From Musa acuminata AAA Group (lineage: Eukaryota > Streptophyta > Magnoliopsida > Zingiberales > Musaceae): a DNA stretch of 64,000 bases. The notes under the pieces are model-generated. The model was not told the origin of the DNA, ran no database searches, and was given only the letters and a program-made list of their open reading frames with translations. Position numbers and translations under genes: made by a program. The DNA lies in NCBI RefSeq assembly GCF_036884655.1, contig NC_088327.1, positions 18,376,001 to 18,440,000 on the forward strand, in the 5' to 3' direction. Shown here piece after piece: positions 1 to 12,600 of the stretch; position 1 is the stretch's first letter, and each line of letters begins with the position of its first letter.

Positions 1-315
1 ATTGCTGAATTCATCCTTTCTTTAGGAAACGTTGGAGTTTATTTTGTGAAAACACTGCAGTACCTTTTTAAATTTGGATATTCAGATTTTGTGATGATTC
101 AAGTTTTTTCTTTTGTGGTTCTTTAAAGCTTTACATTACGGAATCCACGTTGGATACTATTTGGTATTTTCAGTTCTCTTTTAGCTCGCATCAGCCACGT
201 GCATGAGATGCATTGACGCACAGTTCAAATTAACAGAGACTCTTAAGAACTCACGAAATACCGAAGGCGATACTTTCTGGCGCTCGTTGGGGCTTTGTAC
301 TCGGCATGCTTTGGT

Positions 316-732
316 ATGAAAGAGTCGTACATTTCAAGAAGACTTACTAAAAGCCTCATCCTCACATCAGTCAAAACAGCACTGTACACAAAAGAACAGA
401 TGGAACTCTATTCCTCAGAGGCAACTGTTTCCCTCGCTACTTTCCTCACCAGCATCTTAGCTGTCCTCGCTGCTCTGCTCGTCTTCTTGTTTCTGGCACT
501 CATCTGTTGTTGCTATCTCTTCAGACGTCTCTCCTGCATTTTCTTCTTTAAACGCTGTAAAACCAATAGAATGAATTCAGAGGGGTCATTTGCCGGATCT
601 TCCCAAGTGAACACGTCAGTGCAACTAACACGCATCAAACAGTATTCCACAAATAAAGCTTCAGATGCTGAAAACATAAAAGTAATATATCTCCCCTTAC
701 CTACTACACCTTTGACATTTAAGCAAGGCTGA
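316..732 (+). CDS. Possible small single-pass membrane protein, unrecognised
   Basis: This open frame begins at an ATG at 316 and runs 138 codons to a TGA. The open frame extends a little further upstream, but only to non-ATG codons. The encoded protein has one clear hydrophobic stretch (roughly residues 40-70, rich in Leu, Ala, Val and Phe) followed by a Cys-Cys-Cys cluster and a basic segment, which would suit a single membrane anchor with a cytosolic basic side. The C-terminal half is polar and rich in Ser and Thr. I do not recognise a family. The frame could be the last exon of a longer gene lying to the left of the window, or a chance ORF. No repeat elements are evident around it, and it is convergent with the histone-fold gene at 966-1470. 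Confidence 0.3.
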   Translation: MKESYISRRLTKSLILTSVKTALYTKEQMELYSSEATVSLATFLTSILAVLAALLVFLFLALICCCYLFRRLSCIFFFKRCKTNRMNSEGSFAGSSQVNTSVQLTRIKQYSTNKASDAENIKVIYLPLPTTPLTFKQG

Positions 733-965
733 GTGGTACACACACATATATCATCAACTATTCAATCTCAAGAAACCTTTCTGAAACTATTAAGTTACAA
801 GTCATTTACTCCGACAAGCAATAAATAGGGATTGGAAGGTGGTAACTCTCCACCATCAACCGCTGAGCATGCAAGAAGTCCGAGATGAACCGCATATAAG
901 AAGACAACTAGAAAGAGGGAGAACCCAACACGATGTGGATGAATCTTGCATCAAAAGAAAAAGGA

Positions 966-1470
966 CTAACCCTCCAGAGCGGCTTCAAGGTCTCGAACGA
1001 ATTGGGGGAAGTTGATATCCTTGAGGGCGTCGAGAACGTGATCAGCATCCACCGTCTCCTTCCCACTTTGCTTGCAAAGATCCCTTGCCCTACACGAAAC
1101 CGTAATGCACGTGTGTAAGATAACCGATCAAGATTTCGAAACAGCCTGTGATCATTACCAAACCCCATGAAGAACCTAACGAATCAATCGTGCCAGGAGA
1201 AGAGAAGCAGAGAGGAAACAGAGACACTCACCTGGCGCATAGATGGTCGATGAAGGCACAAGTGCTCTCGGTGAATGCGAGGAGCACATCGTCCTCCACC
1301 ACGACCTCCTCTTTGTCCCCCATCTCGTCGGACAGACGAGCGAGCATATCCTTCACCATCTGCAACACGACCTCCTTCGGCAACACATCCACCTGTGTCT
1401 CCGAGCCCTTCGCCCGCCTCGCCGATCCCGATCCGCCCTCTCCGTCACTTCCTCCCGCCTTCTTCTTCAT
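966..1470 (-). CDS. DPB4/NF-YB11-like histone-fold protein (DNA polymerase epsilon small subunit type)
   Basis: Two exons on the minus strand, 1470-1232 and 1089-966, join in frame across a 142-bp intron with a GTGAGT donor and a TAG acceptor, giving 120 residues and a TAG stop. After a Gly/Ser-rich start the protein shows a histone fold: LPKEVVLQMVKDMLARLSDE (helix 1), a central helix around DDVLLAFTESTCAFIDHLCA, then LCKQSGKETVDADHVLDAL and INFPQFVRDLEAAL. The 'ADHVLDALKDINFPQFV' type of ending is characteristic of POLE3/Dpb4 and plant NF-YB11, which pair with a POLE4/NF-YC-like partner in DNA polymerase epsilon and chromatin-remodelling complexes. Plant family members normally continue with a long acidic or Lys-rich tail; here the frame stops just after the fold. 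A GTTAGT at the stop could be a further donor, so a third exon cannot be excluded. Histone-fold identity is strong; the exact subunit is inferred. Confidence 0.75.
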
Positions 1471-1471
1471 A

Positions 1472-1473
<2 letters not shown>

Positions 1474-1502
<29 letters not shown>
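1474..1502. repeat. (CT)n microsatellite in the 5' leader of the histone-fold gene
   Basis: About 14 CT dinucleotides run immediately upstream of the ATG at 1470 (GA repeats on the coding strand). Such GA/CT tracts are common in plant 5' leaders and core promoters; a regulatory role here is inference. Confidence 0.85.
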
Positions 1503-1505
<3 letters not shown>

Positions 1506-3680
1506 CGTCTCTCGCCTTCCCGCTTCGAAGTTATATAGCAGAGCTGTAACCGCCTTCTTTAAAAGGCGGTATTACAATTGCAAGAACAGGACAAAGCGGG
1601 CGGAATAACGGAACGGTCGTTGGTTACCATTGCCATTTCCAAAGTGATATAACAAATTATTCGATTTTTTTTATTGATTTATTTGGGGAGTGGTTAATTT
1701 AATTTATTTATTTTAATTTTTTTTATGTTTGGGTTTTGGGCTTGCACAGACCGCAATGAATCTAATTTGTTATGCACCCATAACTCATTTATTGGTACTA
1801 TTTGACGATATGTTGTGTTCCTCGTATATCTTTTATCCAATTATTAGTGACAAAGAGTATATAGATTAATTTGAGTATAATTTAGATTAATACTTTATTG
1901 ACTGAGTGGGCAGTTCTCCCACCGATAATTAGTTGTACACGAATCTAATTCTTCTACAAATAAAAGCGAATTATAGGTAGAATGGGGTCTGCTGTTCTAA
2001 TCCATCCTGCCCGCTAAGACCCAATCAGTGGATCATCCGATCCGAAATCCGTTTTCATTTTAGAGTCATTCAAATCTTAATAGTATGAAGATCCAACCTG
2101 ACCTGGTTATCCTTCCAGTATTCAAAAAATTATTATTATTTTTATCAAACTAATTTTTTTTTCAAAGGATAAATGACGAAAGTGACATTCAAGTTTAGTA
2201 TCTTCCAATAACCTGTCAAAATTTCTACCAACTAAGTTAGTTTGCACATTCAATTTCGTTCTTATTTAGAGAACCGACTCGTGCAATCATCCATATAATA
2301 TTGGGGCACAAGCAAATGGCCAAAGCCAGAGATTTGATTTGGGTTAACTTGAACCAACTCTGATCACTGGTATTTCGTCAAAAAGTAGTGCTCCTGTGGC
2401 AATAAACTGCACTCGAAATATTGAATGAGGTTAAAACAATTAATCTCTGATACTAAATAACAAGCAAGCTTTCAAAAGACAACCTTCCCATTTTCCTGGC
2501 TGCTGCTAAAACTGCACATAATAGGTAGAAATATCAGCAACATCAGCATTGCATCTTCCTGGCTTCATCAGAATTCTCTTGATTTGATGCACTGCAGTGA
2601 ACACTGAGACAAAGACCAGCACGATCCATCGTCAAACTCATGCTTGTTCATCAACTTATGAACAACTATTTCTTGTGCCTGTAATCTAATCAGATGTCCA
2701 AACATGAGTTAGTTGCCACTGTCAGAAAAATGCTGGATGCCCATTTTAATACATTAGAGGGGTTATAGAAGAGGAGAGGAGGAATTACATGATCAATTTC
2801 CCAGATATAGGAGAAAAAGGATAGACGAGCATAGTAAGCGCACTCCTCATATGATGCAGAACGATAAAAAAGCTGGAAAAGAAAAACAGGGCATGTTAGA
2901 AAATGGAAATTATTTTGGATGGATAGAGCTTCATGGGCAGGAGATTCATACAAGAATATAAAACAAAACTTTGAAAGGAAGATTTTGTGGATGTTAACAT
3001 TTATCCGAGGCCTTTTTATGCAACAATCATTTGCCAAACAAATAATTTTACTCTAATGTCAAACACACACGCACACACATACAGAGACAGAAAAAATAAA
3101 AAAAGAAAGCAACGGGAATCGACATGAGCCATTAAGGGTGTTTGGAAGGTCAAGTCACGTCATGCTTGACCTGAAGGTGACCAGACCACTTGCAAGGTCA
3201 AGCTTTCTTGGCAGAAAACCAACCTGTACTGTCAGTCGATCAGGTTGAACAGGCTATAAGTCATTGAGCAAATAAGTTGAAGTGGATTTGACTCTTAGTT
3301 CAACATGTCACTTGCTTTTAAAGCACTATTGTTCATTTCTCTTCCATTAATTCAAAACACATCTTCCTTCCAATTTTCACAATACTAATTACAGTGAAAA
3401 AAAAGATTTGCATGCAAATAATTTATTGGAAGAATAATGCACAAGTTTTGATTCTCTAGCCACCAAATCACAAGCATGCAACTGCCTACGTATTAAAAGG
3501 AAAATAAACAAAGTTTTCTAAATGCCTCTAATGCCTTCTTCACCATGATAATATCAATGCAAATTCAAAAAAGCTACCGATATGTCATTTAGTTGAAGGT
3601 AAGTTTATCTAATCAGTAGTCATGCTTCACAAAGATTTATGATATCAGTCTCATGTCCATGGTTGATCCATAAACTTTGT
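1503..3680. other. Intergenic region with no supported gene
   Basis: The region is AT-rich with homopolymer runs and no ORF of recognisable family. It should contain the promoter of the histone-fold gene (from 1503 up) and the 3' untranslated region of the syntaxin-like gene (from 3680 down). A minus-strand frame at 2690-3037 has no recognisable motif and no clear splice link to the gene, so it is not called. Confidence 0.5.
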
Positions 3681-6600
3681 CTAGAGACAGATGAAAGCTT
3701 GCAATAAAAAAAAAAGTAAAGGTGAGAGGCCACTAAACTTAAGAGATCATAAAATGATTTGCACCCGTTCTTTGGGAATAAAGCATCCAATTGGCATATC
3801 CAGGACAACATTGAGCAATCAAATTAACATGAAAATTACCAGCTGATCAACTGATTTCAAAGCTGAAGCTGAAGTATATGAGGCAAAGACTAGTAACATT
3901 GAGAACAATGCTCAATAAACTGTACTGACCTAAAATTGCCAACGCAATCAGTACTGCTGATGCCAACTGAACTGGTCGTTGATGGTAAACAATAAAATAC
4001 AAAGATCTTTGAAGTCTCCTCCAAGTAGAACCTATTAAACCATGAAGATGCAAAGCGCTTATCATTCCCTCATGTTTTGGTACCTGTAACCACCCCATCA
4101 AGTCATTTACAAAGTTTATTTCAAAATTTTAATTAAGAAAAAACCTCCACTGAAATAAACAATGGTGAAATTGACTCAAACTTTGTTTGTGCAAATGCAT
4201 GCTCTTTTATATTATAAAATAAAAAACAGGATGTGTGACGTATTACATCACTAATTGGATAAAATGCTAGTTCCTATTAGGGTAGATTGGCTGTTTGAGA
4301 TAGAAGCTAACTCAGATCCAATCTAATTTTTCTTCGAACCGGTCCCAAGGTGGAACTCACTAAGTCGGACATCCCAATACCGCAAAACTAAGTCGGGGGC
4401 ATTCCCGACCATGCCTCTCCGATGCTTAAGCCAGTAATTCAGTTGGTCAACTAAGACAAGTTGGACTCAATTTGTTCAGTGTGTCTTGGGCATACCTGTG
4501 CAACCTCTTTTACAATGGGTGTTTGGGTGGTATTACGCAATCCGTTTAGCGAGAACTAATCATAACTACCCTTGCTGATCCCGGGCTATTGTATCAATTT
4601 GTTACACTGGGGAACTACTATTGATTGATCTTGGGTTGTTCCGCTTGTTTAGCTCAGCCACGTGTCAACCAATAGTTTGGACACATGGCGAGGACCCTTG
4701 CTGAGCAAACGACGATAATGATGGTTTAGAGTGCTCACGGACCAGCCATGGAGGAGTACCACAAATAACTGGTCGAAAAGTATAGTTTGGTTGATACATG
4801 TTGTTTGTGTAAGAGACAATAAAATATCTAACTCGAGCTATCCGACTCGGTATGTCCGACTTGGCACATCCAACTTAGTAGTACTAGTGTAGCATGCTAG
4901 CGACGTACTCCAACTCGGTATGTTCCTGACTTGGCATGGTGGTGTATGGGGATGATACAACCAGGTGTGGTGGCATGGTAAGACAGCACGACTAGGTATG
5001 GTAGTACAGTGTAAATGCACAATGGATCAATGAGGCCAAGGGTGGTGGCACACAAAGGGCTAGTGAAGCCGAGCACGATGGTGCACAAAGGGCTAAGAGG
5101 CTGGGTGCAGTGGCGCTAGGGGCCAAAGTGGCCAAGCACGGCGGCACATAAAGGGTCGATAGAGTTACATACTGTGGCATCAAGGGCCAAAGAGGCCAGG
5201 CATGACGACACACAAAGGATCAACATGGCCGCATGCGATGGCGCTAGGGGTCAGAAAGGCCAGGCTCGACAACGCATAGAGGGCCAATAGGGCCACATGC
5301 AATGATGCGAGGAGCCAGAGAGGCTAAGCGTGGCGATGTACATAGGGCCAACATGAGTGTGTGTGGTGGTGCTAGGGGCTGAAGAGGCCAGGCGTGACGA
5401 CACACAAAGGGTCAACAAGGCCACGTGTGGTGATGTGAGGGGCCGAAGAGGCCAAGTGCGACGATGCACAATGGGCCAAAAGGGTTGCGTGCGGTGGCGC
5501 TAAGGGCTGGAGAGGCCAAGCGTGACTGTCACAAACAAAACTATAAATAGGTTGTTTGATGTAATGTTCATGTATGTCCGTGTCTTTCGATTTTGTTCAT
5601 GCTTTGCACAACATGTAAAAGGCTTGCAATAGATTTGGTAGCCCAATTTTGGTTGGTTTTTGTAGCCGTTTCAAGCTTGTAAATGCAGGTTGTGTGTAGT
5701 CGTCACGCAAAGGCAAAATTGCCTAGAAACAGGCCATATAGGCAACCATTTTGGGGTTTTTTTAGCTTTGTAGAGTGGTACGGAGTGTCAGCTAACACAG
5801 TACCTAGGAGCTACTCGGGTGGCATATAGCTGGATGGGCCTTTGAGGTAATGCCTAGGGCTAGTTCGCTGCCTTATTCCACAACAATGCCATGTGGGGAC
5901 TTATGAAGACTTTTGGTCGCAGCAAACCACCTTGGACCCTTTGTCGTGCGATCATTCAGAGCTTACAAAGTCTATGTTTGTAATTTTCATTGCCTATCAA
6001 ATGTTTGCTGAAATGACTGCTCGTGAGATCTCGAGTTAAACGCTTCCTCTAACTTTCTTTCTCTTTTGCAAGTCCTTAAACGACCATAAAAGGTTTCAAA
6101 TAAGCTAACCCTTTGCGGACGGACACACGCAAGAGCACACGACTTGAGAAAAACTAGCTAAGTCTGTAACAAATTGTATCAAAGTGGGATAACCACACTT
6201 AGAAACACTTGACATATAAACGTGGGGGACCTAGCTGTCACGAACGGTCGTCGCACACTCGCAACAACTTCGTTTAACGAACCGTTCATTGCTTTTGCAT
6301 GCTTGTACAGAGACATGGCAACCTGTTTTGCCTTGGTTTTGTGTGTTTTTGCTTGTAAAAATGCATGTTCAAACAGGTTGCAACGCTGTAGTGAGACTGC
6401 TCGTCGCGCCGAGCCAAAATGCCCCAAAATGGCTCTGTTTTCTCTTGTCTTCTGTAAGCCGCAGCTACACACCAAAATGTCCACTATCTCAACACCCTGG
6501 AACCCCCCGGGTGGCACAGGGCTAGATGGGGCTTCGGTATATTGTCGGGCGTCTTCACAAGTTCGCACGTTAACTTGACAGGAACTTGCCTTCGCGCCCG

Positions 6601-9600
6601 ACACCCGGTGAGTGGTTGTTTGTGGACTTACAACTGTTCGTTCCACCTTCTAAAGTCCTTGTTTTCCTCCTTTCCCTCTTTTCTCTTATGCATGCAAGAT
6701 GCTCGCTGAATTGCTTGTAAAACTTCCCTTTCCGCGAGACGTCGGGACTTGTCCGTCACTCGTTTTCGAACTAATCAACTTTTTCTTTTACAAGTCCTTC
6801 GGGACCTGAGTGAGGTTGCAAATTGGCTGACCCTTTGCGGACGCATATCGTAAAGGAGCGCCACGACTTAGGCAATCACAACTAAGTCCAAGAAGTTGGC
6901 GCGAGGGTGCTTCGCGACTTAGGCAACTTAAGCTAAGTTCGCGTCTTTGCCGCAAGGGTGCCTCACAGCTTAGGCAATTCTAGCTAAGTCCGTGACATTA
7001 TGGTATCAGAGCGGGCAAACAATTTAAGTAAGCAGCGAAGGAACTTCGCAATCTCGCCATGGCAAAGCATCGTAGCGAATCAAACAAGACGGGGTAAGAT
7101 AGACCCTTGCCCCAAGTAGCTGCAGGTGGGCTGCAAGTGCATACTCACTCTTATGCTGTTGGAGCCACTCAGGAGGAGCGCGATAGCGAACATGATGAGC
7201 AAGAAATTAGCTACTCTTCACGAGTGGAGGAGACACAACCTGGAGCGCCAACCGAGAAAAAGAGCCATTAGGAGAGAGACTCACAACAGCGGAAACCCGC
7301 TTGAATGTTCTTGAAGCGAGCTTGAAGGAACTCTACCATGGCCAACGAAGGATTCTTGGGGTAGAGAGCTCGTAAGAGGAAGCTGAATCCCGGATCGACA
7401 AGGTTGAGGCCCTAGTCGACCGACTATTAGACGACACCAAAAACTCCGTACAACATCTGCACGAAGTCGTAGTGGAACTCACTTCCAGGGTGACCATGCT
7501 CACAAGGGCACTGAATGCGAGATGAAGCAACACCCGCATTACGCCGCCATAAAACTTGAGAGCACCCGAGCCGCATTGTTATGGAGGTGCCAGAGATGCT
7601 AAAGAGCTCGAGAATTTTCTGTTCGACATGGAACAATACTTTCGAGCTACGAGGCCTGATTTTGAAGAACTAAAGTTTCGATAACAACCATGTATTTAAA
7701 TGAGGATGCAAAACTTTGGTGACGAACCCATTGGGAGGAGATCCAATAAGGTCGGTGTCGGGTGGACACATTGGAGGACATAAAGCGAGAGTTGAGAACT
7801 CAGTTTCTACCTGAGAACACAGAATTCGTCGTAAGGAGGAAACTAAGACAACTCCGCCAAAGCACTTTCATTCGAGACTACGTGAAGCAATTTTCCATAC
7901 TAATGTTGGACATATAGAATATGTCCGAGAAGGATAAGTTGTTCAACTTCCTCGATGGTTTGAAGCCATGGGCTCAACAAGAACTGCATTGAAGGAATGT
8001 CACCGATATGATTGGGGCAATTGCTGCCGCAGAAAGGCTCACCGACTTTGTTTCCTCTAAGGACCCAGGAAAAAAGAAACAATCTTCAGGAAATCGCCCT
8101 CCAAAATATTATCGAGGGAATGAGCCCGAGGGCGAACAAAGGAAGAAGAGTTCCTACAAAGAGCCAAGCTCAAAGGGCAAGGCTCCAAAACCTGGTGGAT
8201 GCTTCTTGTGTGGAGGGCCGCACATGGTGAGAGAGTGCCCATAGAAACAAATACTCAATGCCTTAACAACTTCTATCCATCCCCCCAAATCGAACAAGGA
8301 CAAGATTGTCGCTCTTAGTTTGAGTAGTTCAGAATCCAGCAACGATGATGAGGAGTCGCAAGGACCCCGGATGGGAGCAATGCGTTTGTTGAACGCTATG
8401 CAGGGTCAAGTGGTGGAGAACATAAGGCAATGCCACATAAAGCAGGAAGCAGCGAGCTGATGTACGTAGACATTAAACTCAGTGGCCAAACGACCCGTGC
8501 AATGGTGGACACGGGCGCTACCCACAACTTTATTACCGACCGAGAAGCAAAGCGACTTGGGCTGATCTTGGAGAAGAACCAAAGTCGAATGAAGGCGGTG
8601 AACTCGGAGGTCTAGCGAATCTCCGAGTTGGCAAAGGGAGTTCCCATCAAGATCGGAACATGGAGCAGGAGCACAAACATAATGGCGGTGCCACTGGATG
8701 ACTTCCAAGTGATTCTTGGAATGGAGTTCATGCACGCAGCGAAGTTGGTGCAAATACCGTTCCCAAACTCCCTATGTATGATGGGAGGTGACGACCCCTG
8801 TGTGGCTCCCGTCTCTCGGAGAGGAACCAGGGAACCCCAACAGATATCGGCATTACAATTGAAGAAAGGGGTACGAAAAGACGAATTAACATTCGTGGCT
8901 GCTATGAAGCTAGAGCCACTCGACAAGGAGGCCATTCATGAACCTGTTATGATGGCTAACGTTCTAAAGGAGTTCATAGACGTTATGCCACTCGAGTTGC
9001 TGAAGACTCTACCGCCACGCAGAGGCATTGATCATCATATTGAGCTGGAGCTAGGAGTGAAGCCTCCAGCTAGACCACCATACCGTATGCCCCCTCCAAA
9101 GTTGGCAGAGCTCAGAAAGCAGTTAGATGAACTACTAAGCAGTGGTCTCATTCGTAGTTCCAAAGCACCATTCGGAGTTCCAGTTCTCTTCCAAAAGAAA
9201 CAAGATGGGAGCCTCCGACTATGCGTCGATTATCGAGCCCTCAACAAAGTGACGGTGAAGAACAAGTATCCCATTTCGCTCATCGCGAACTTGTTCGACC
9301 AATTGGGTAAAGCCAAGTATTTCTCCAAACTTGACCTCCGGTCAGGGTACTAGCAGGTGCGTATTGCTGAAGGCGACAAAGCGAAGACTACCTGCGTGAC
9401 TAGGTATGAAGTGTTTGAGTTCTTGGTGATGCCTTTCGGCTTAACCAATGCTCCGGCCACGTTCTACACTCTTATGAACCAACTATTCAAAGAGTATTTG
9501 GATAAGTTTGTGGTCGTCTACTTGGACGATATCGTCGTCTACAACCAAATGCTCGAGGAGCATGTCGAGCATCTTCGGACAATTTTCAAGGTTCTCAGGG

Positions 9601-12600
9601 AGAACACTTTGTTCGTGAAAAGGGAGAAGTGCTATTTTGCGCAAACGGAGATCTTATTCTTAGGGCATCGAATCGGTGATGGCTCCATTCGGATGGACAA
9701 ATCAAAGTGCAAGCTGTTGCGGAATGGCAAACTCCAAAGAAGGTACCAGAGCTGAGATCCTTCCTTGGTTTTGTTAACTACTATCAGCGCTTCATAGCGG
9801 GGTATTCGAAGCATGCAACTCCACTGACGGAGTTGCTGAAGAAGGAGCAGCCTTAAAGGTAGTTTGATAAATGTGAAACTGCATTCCAAGATCTGAAAGA
9901 TGTTGTATTGGAAGAACCGATGCTCAAATTGCCGAACTATAGGAAGCCCTTCGAAGTCCATACAGATGCTTCAGACTTAGCTATTTGAGGAGTACTCATG
10001 CAGGAGGGTCACTCGGTTCTTGGGACGATTCTGGACCGAGCTATTCAAATTGTTGGGGTCTAAGTTATACTTCCCCACAAGCCTCCACCCCCAGACGGAT
10101 GGCCAAACTGAAAGGATAAACTCGCTCCTTGAGCAATATCTTCGGCACTACGTGAGTGCCAACCAACGAGATTGGGTGAAGCTGTTAGACATAACCCAAT
10201 TCTCCTACAACTTGCAGCAGAACTTTGCGTCCAACAAGAGCCCCTTCGAGATCATTACAAGACAACAACCGTCAACTCCTCACACCTTAACTATTGGATA
10301 TACTGGGAGTAGTCCGTCAGCATATCACTTTACAAAAGAATAGCACGAAATGCAGATATCGCACGGGCTTACTTGGAGAAGGCAGCCAAAAAGATGAAGA
10401 AGCAGGCAGACTTGGGAAGGCGACCGCAGGAGTTCAAAGTCGGCGATTTGGTATTGGTAAAGCTTCAACCAGCATCACTCCAATTCTTTAGGAACAAAGT
10501 ACATAAGGATTGGTGTGCAAGTATGAAGGGCCCTTCCCAATTATCAGTAGGGTGGGCAACATCTCCTACAAGTTGCAGCTGCCGACATGGCTCAAAATTC
10601 ACAATGTTTTTCATGCCAGCAACTTGAAAGCCTACCATTCAGATCCGCAAGATGTTTCCCGAAGTGTTCCAACTCGGTTACCCCCCCCACCAGAGCCTCC
10701 TATGAAAAGCGGGTTGAAACCATTTTAGCGGATTGCAAGATAAAGCTACCCAATGGAGCTGAGCAGACCGAGTACTTAGTGAAGTGGCGAAAGCTTCCCC
10801 GAACCGAAGCCAGTTGGGAGCCCGAAGACACCCTACGACAAGAAGCAGTCATCAACAACTACCAACAAGCGTCGATGAGGGCGTCGACAGTTTAAGTGGG
10901 GGAGAATATCACGAACGGTTGTCGCGCACTCGCAACAACTTCGTTCAACGAATCATTCGTCGCTTTTGCATGCTTGTACAGAGACATGGCAGCCTGTTTT
11001 GCCTTGGTTTTGTGTGTTTTTGCTTGTAAAAATGCATGTTCGAATAGGTTGCAACGCTGCAATGCGACCGCTCGCCACGCCGAGCCGAAATGCCCCAAAA
11101 TGGCTCCGTTTTTGCGTGTCATGGCTTGTTTTCTGCAAGCCGTAGCTACACACTAAAACGTCAGCCATCTCAGCACCTTGGAACCCCCCCGGGTGGCATA
11201 GGGCTGGATGGGGCTTCGGTATATTGTCGGCATTGAAAAATCTTCACAAATTCGCACGTTAACTTGATGGGAACTTGCCTTCGCGCCCGACACCAAGTGA
11301 GCAGTTGTTTGTGGACTTGCAACTGTTCATTCTACCTTCTAAAGTCCTTGTTTTCCTCCTTCCCCTCTTTTCTCTTATGCACGCAAGGTGCTCGCTGAAT
11401 TGCTTGTAAAGCATCCCTTTCCGCGAGACGTCGGGACTTGTCCGTGGCTCGTTTTCGAACTAATCAACTTTCTCTTTTACCGATCCTTGGGACCTGAGTG
11501 AGGTTGCAAATTGGCTGACCCTTTGCGGACGCATATCGTAAGGGCGCGCCACGACTTAGGCAATCCTAGCTAAGTCCGAGAAGTTGGTGCGAGGGTGCTT
11601 CGCGACTTAGGCAACTCAAGCTAAGTTTGTGTCTTTACCGCAAGGGTGCCTCACTGCTTAGGCAATTCTAGTAAGTCTGTGACATAGTGGGGCTCCGTTG
11701 ATGGCAGCCAGCATGCGCAACCATTTGAGGGAAACAAGCATTGAGACATAGGGAAAGGAGTTGCTTAGAGGAGCGAGCATCTGAGATTAGCATTCAGAGG
11801 AATGACCAACCCTTCGCGCCAGAGGCACCACGAGGACAAGCGAACTAGGAAGAACATATAGTGTACAGAGGTTGGGATGGCTGAGTTCGAGCTACAGCTC
11901 GACGTTGGCAACTAAACTTGACAATGCTCAAGACAAGCGAGGCACTTGGCAAAGGATGAGTCCACGCAAGGAGGGATGGGTTGCTCGATGACCGAAAGAG
12001 TTGTGTAAAGCTCATAGAGGGGAGGGGAATTACTAACTCGAATTCGATACTCATGCAAGTGCTTGTATGCGAACGATGTACTCTCTGTGGCCATCCCAAG
12101 GCGACCAAACCTCGACGCTATAGAGCATTTCTCCTCGACATGGGAAGGATACGTCTATAGGAGGCTGAAGTGTGCAGCTAATTCAACATGTTGCTAGGCC
12201 TTGAGGGGTGCAGCAGGATTATATTAGCGAAGAGTCGTAATCTATCAAGTGCATTCGCGGGCCAGAACAATGCATAGTTTGTTCAACAAGGCGGAGTAGT
12301 CTAAGGGGATGGTGGTCTCCAAAACTTCCAAATAGAAGGATAAGAAGAGAAAAGTTGTTTCAACGGGACATATCTAGGATAGATAAGTCTCGGTTCTCTC
12401 CAGAGAAAATCATGTGCAATGGATCGCACATGTTGAGAAGAGATACCTCGAGACAACAACTCCACAATGGACCGAGTGAGCGGCGAGGAGTCATCACATG
12501 ATCTTGCATGAGGTAATGCATTAGTGGACGCATTACGAGATCAAGTGGGGGAGTGACCCCAGGTAGCACCAAATGAAGGCATTGGGAGCTCCACTTCAAT

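Larger units (their letters stand above)
6236..11684 (+). mobile_element. Ty3/gypsy chromovirus-type retrotransposon, internally deleted
   Basis: The LTRs are 6236-6997 and 10907-11684 (TGTCACG...CGTGACA in the left copy, TATCACG...TGTGACA in the right). The primer site TGGTATCAGAGCG at 7001 matches the 3' end complement of plant initiator tRNA-Met, and a purine tract agtgggggagaa ends at 10906. The order is gag, protease, reverse transcriptase, RNase H, integrase, chromodomain, as in Ty3/gypsy chromoviruses. Gag is frameshifted, pol carries stops, and the RNase H to integrase interval is deleted around 10013-10018. It is nested in the coding-poor element; flanking pentamers (ctagc left, tagtg right) do not form a perfect duplication. 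It is non-functional by itself. Confidence 0.88.

Noticed and set aside
1148..1608. Overlapping plus-strand ORFs
   Set aside because: They are antisense shadows of the two-exon histone-fold gene and its CT-repeat leader.
2690..3037. Minus-strand ORF near the end of the syntaxin-like gene
   Set aside because: No domain, no convincing splice link, and the short exon at 3681-3697 already gives a proper membrane-anchor ending with a stop.
4838..5526. Regularly spaced repeats that might suggest a CRISPR-like array
   Set aside because: Units are contiguous 64-bp tandem copies with no unique spacers, in plant DNA; it is a minisatellite.
7001..7013. Sequence resembling a tRNA gene end
   Set aside because: It is only the primer-binding complement of tRNA-iMet, as at 26727, 38851 and 53716; there is no cloverleaf.
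8430..10895. Possible endogenous badnavirus (banana streak type) sequence
   Set aside because: The reverse transcriptase is in a Ty3/gypsy order with LTRs, tRNA-iMet priming and a C-terminal chromodomain. No movement protein or badnavirus ORF arrangement is seen. The other pol regions have Copia order.
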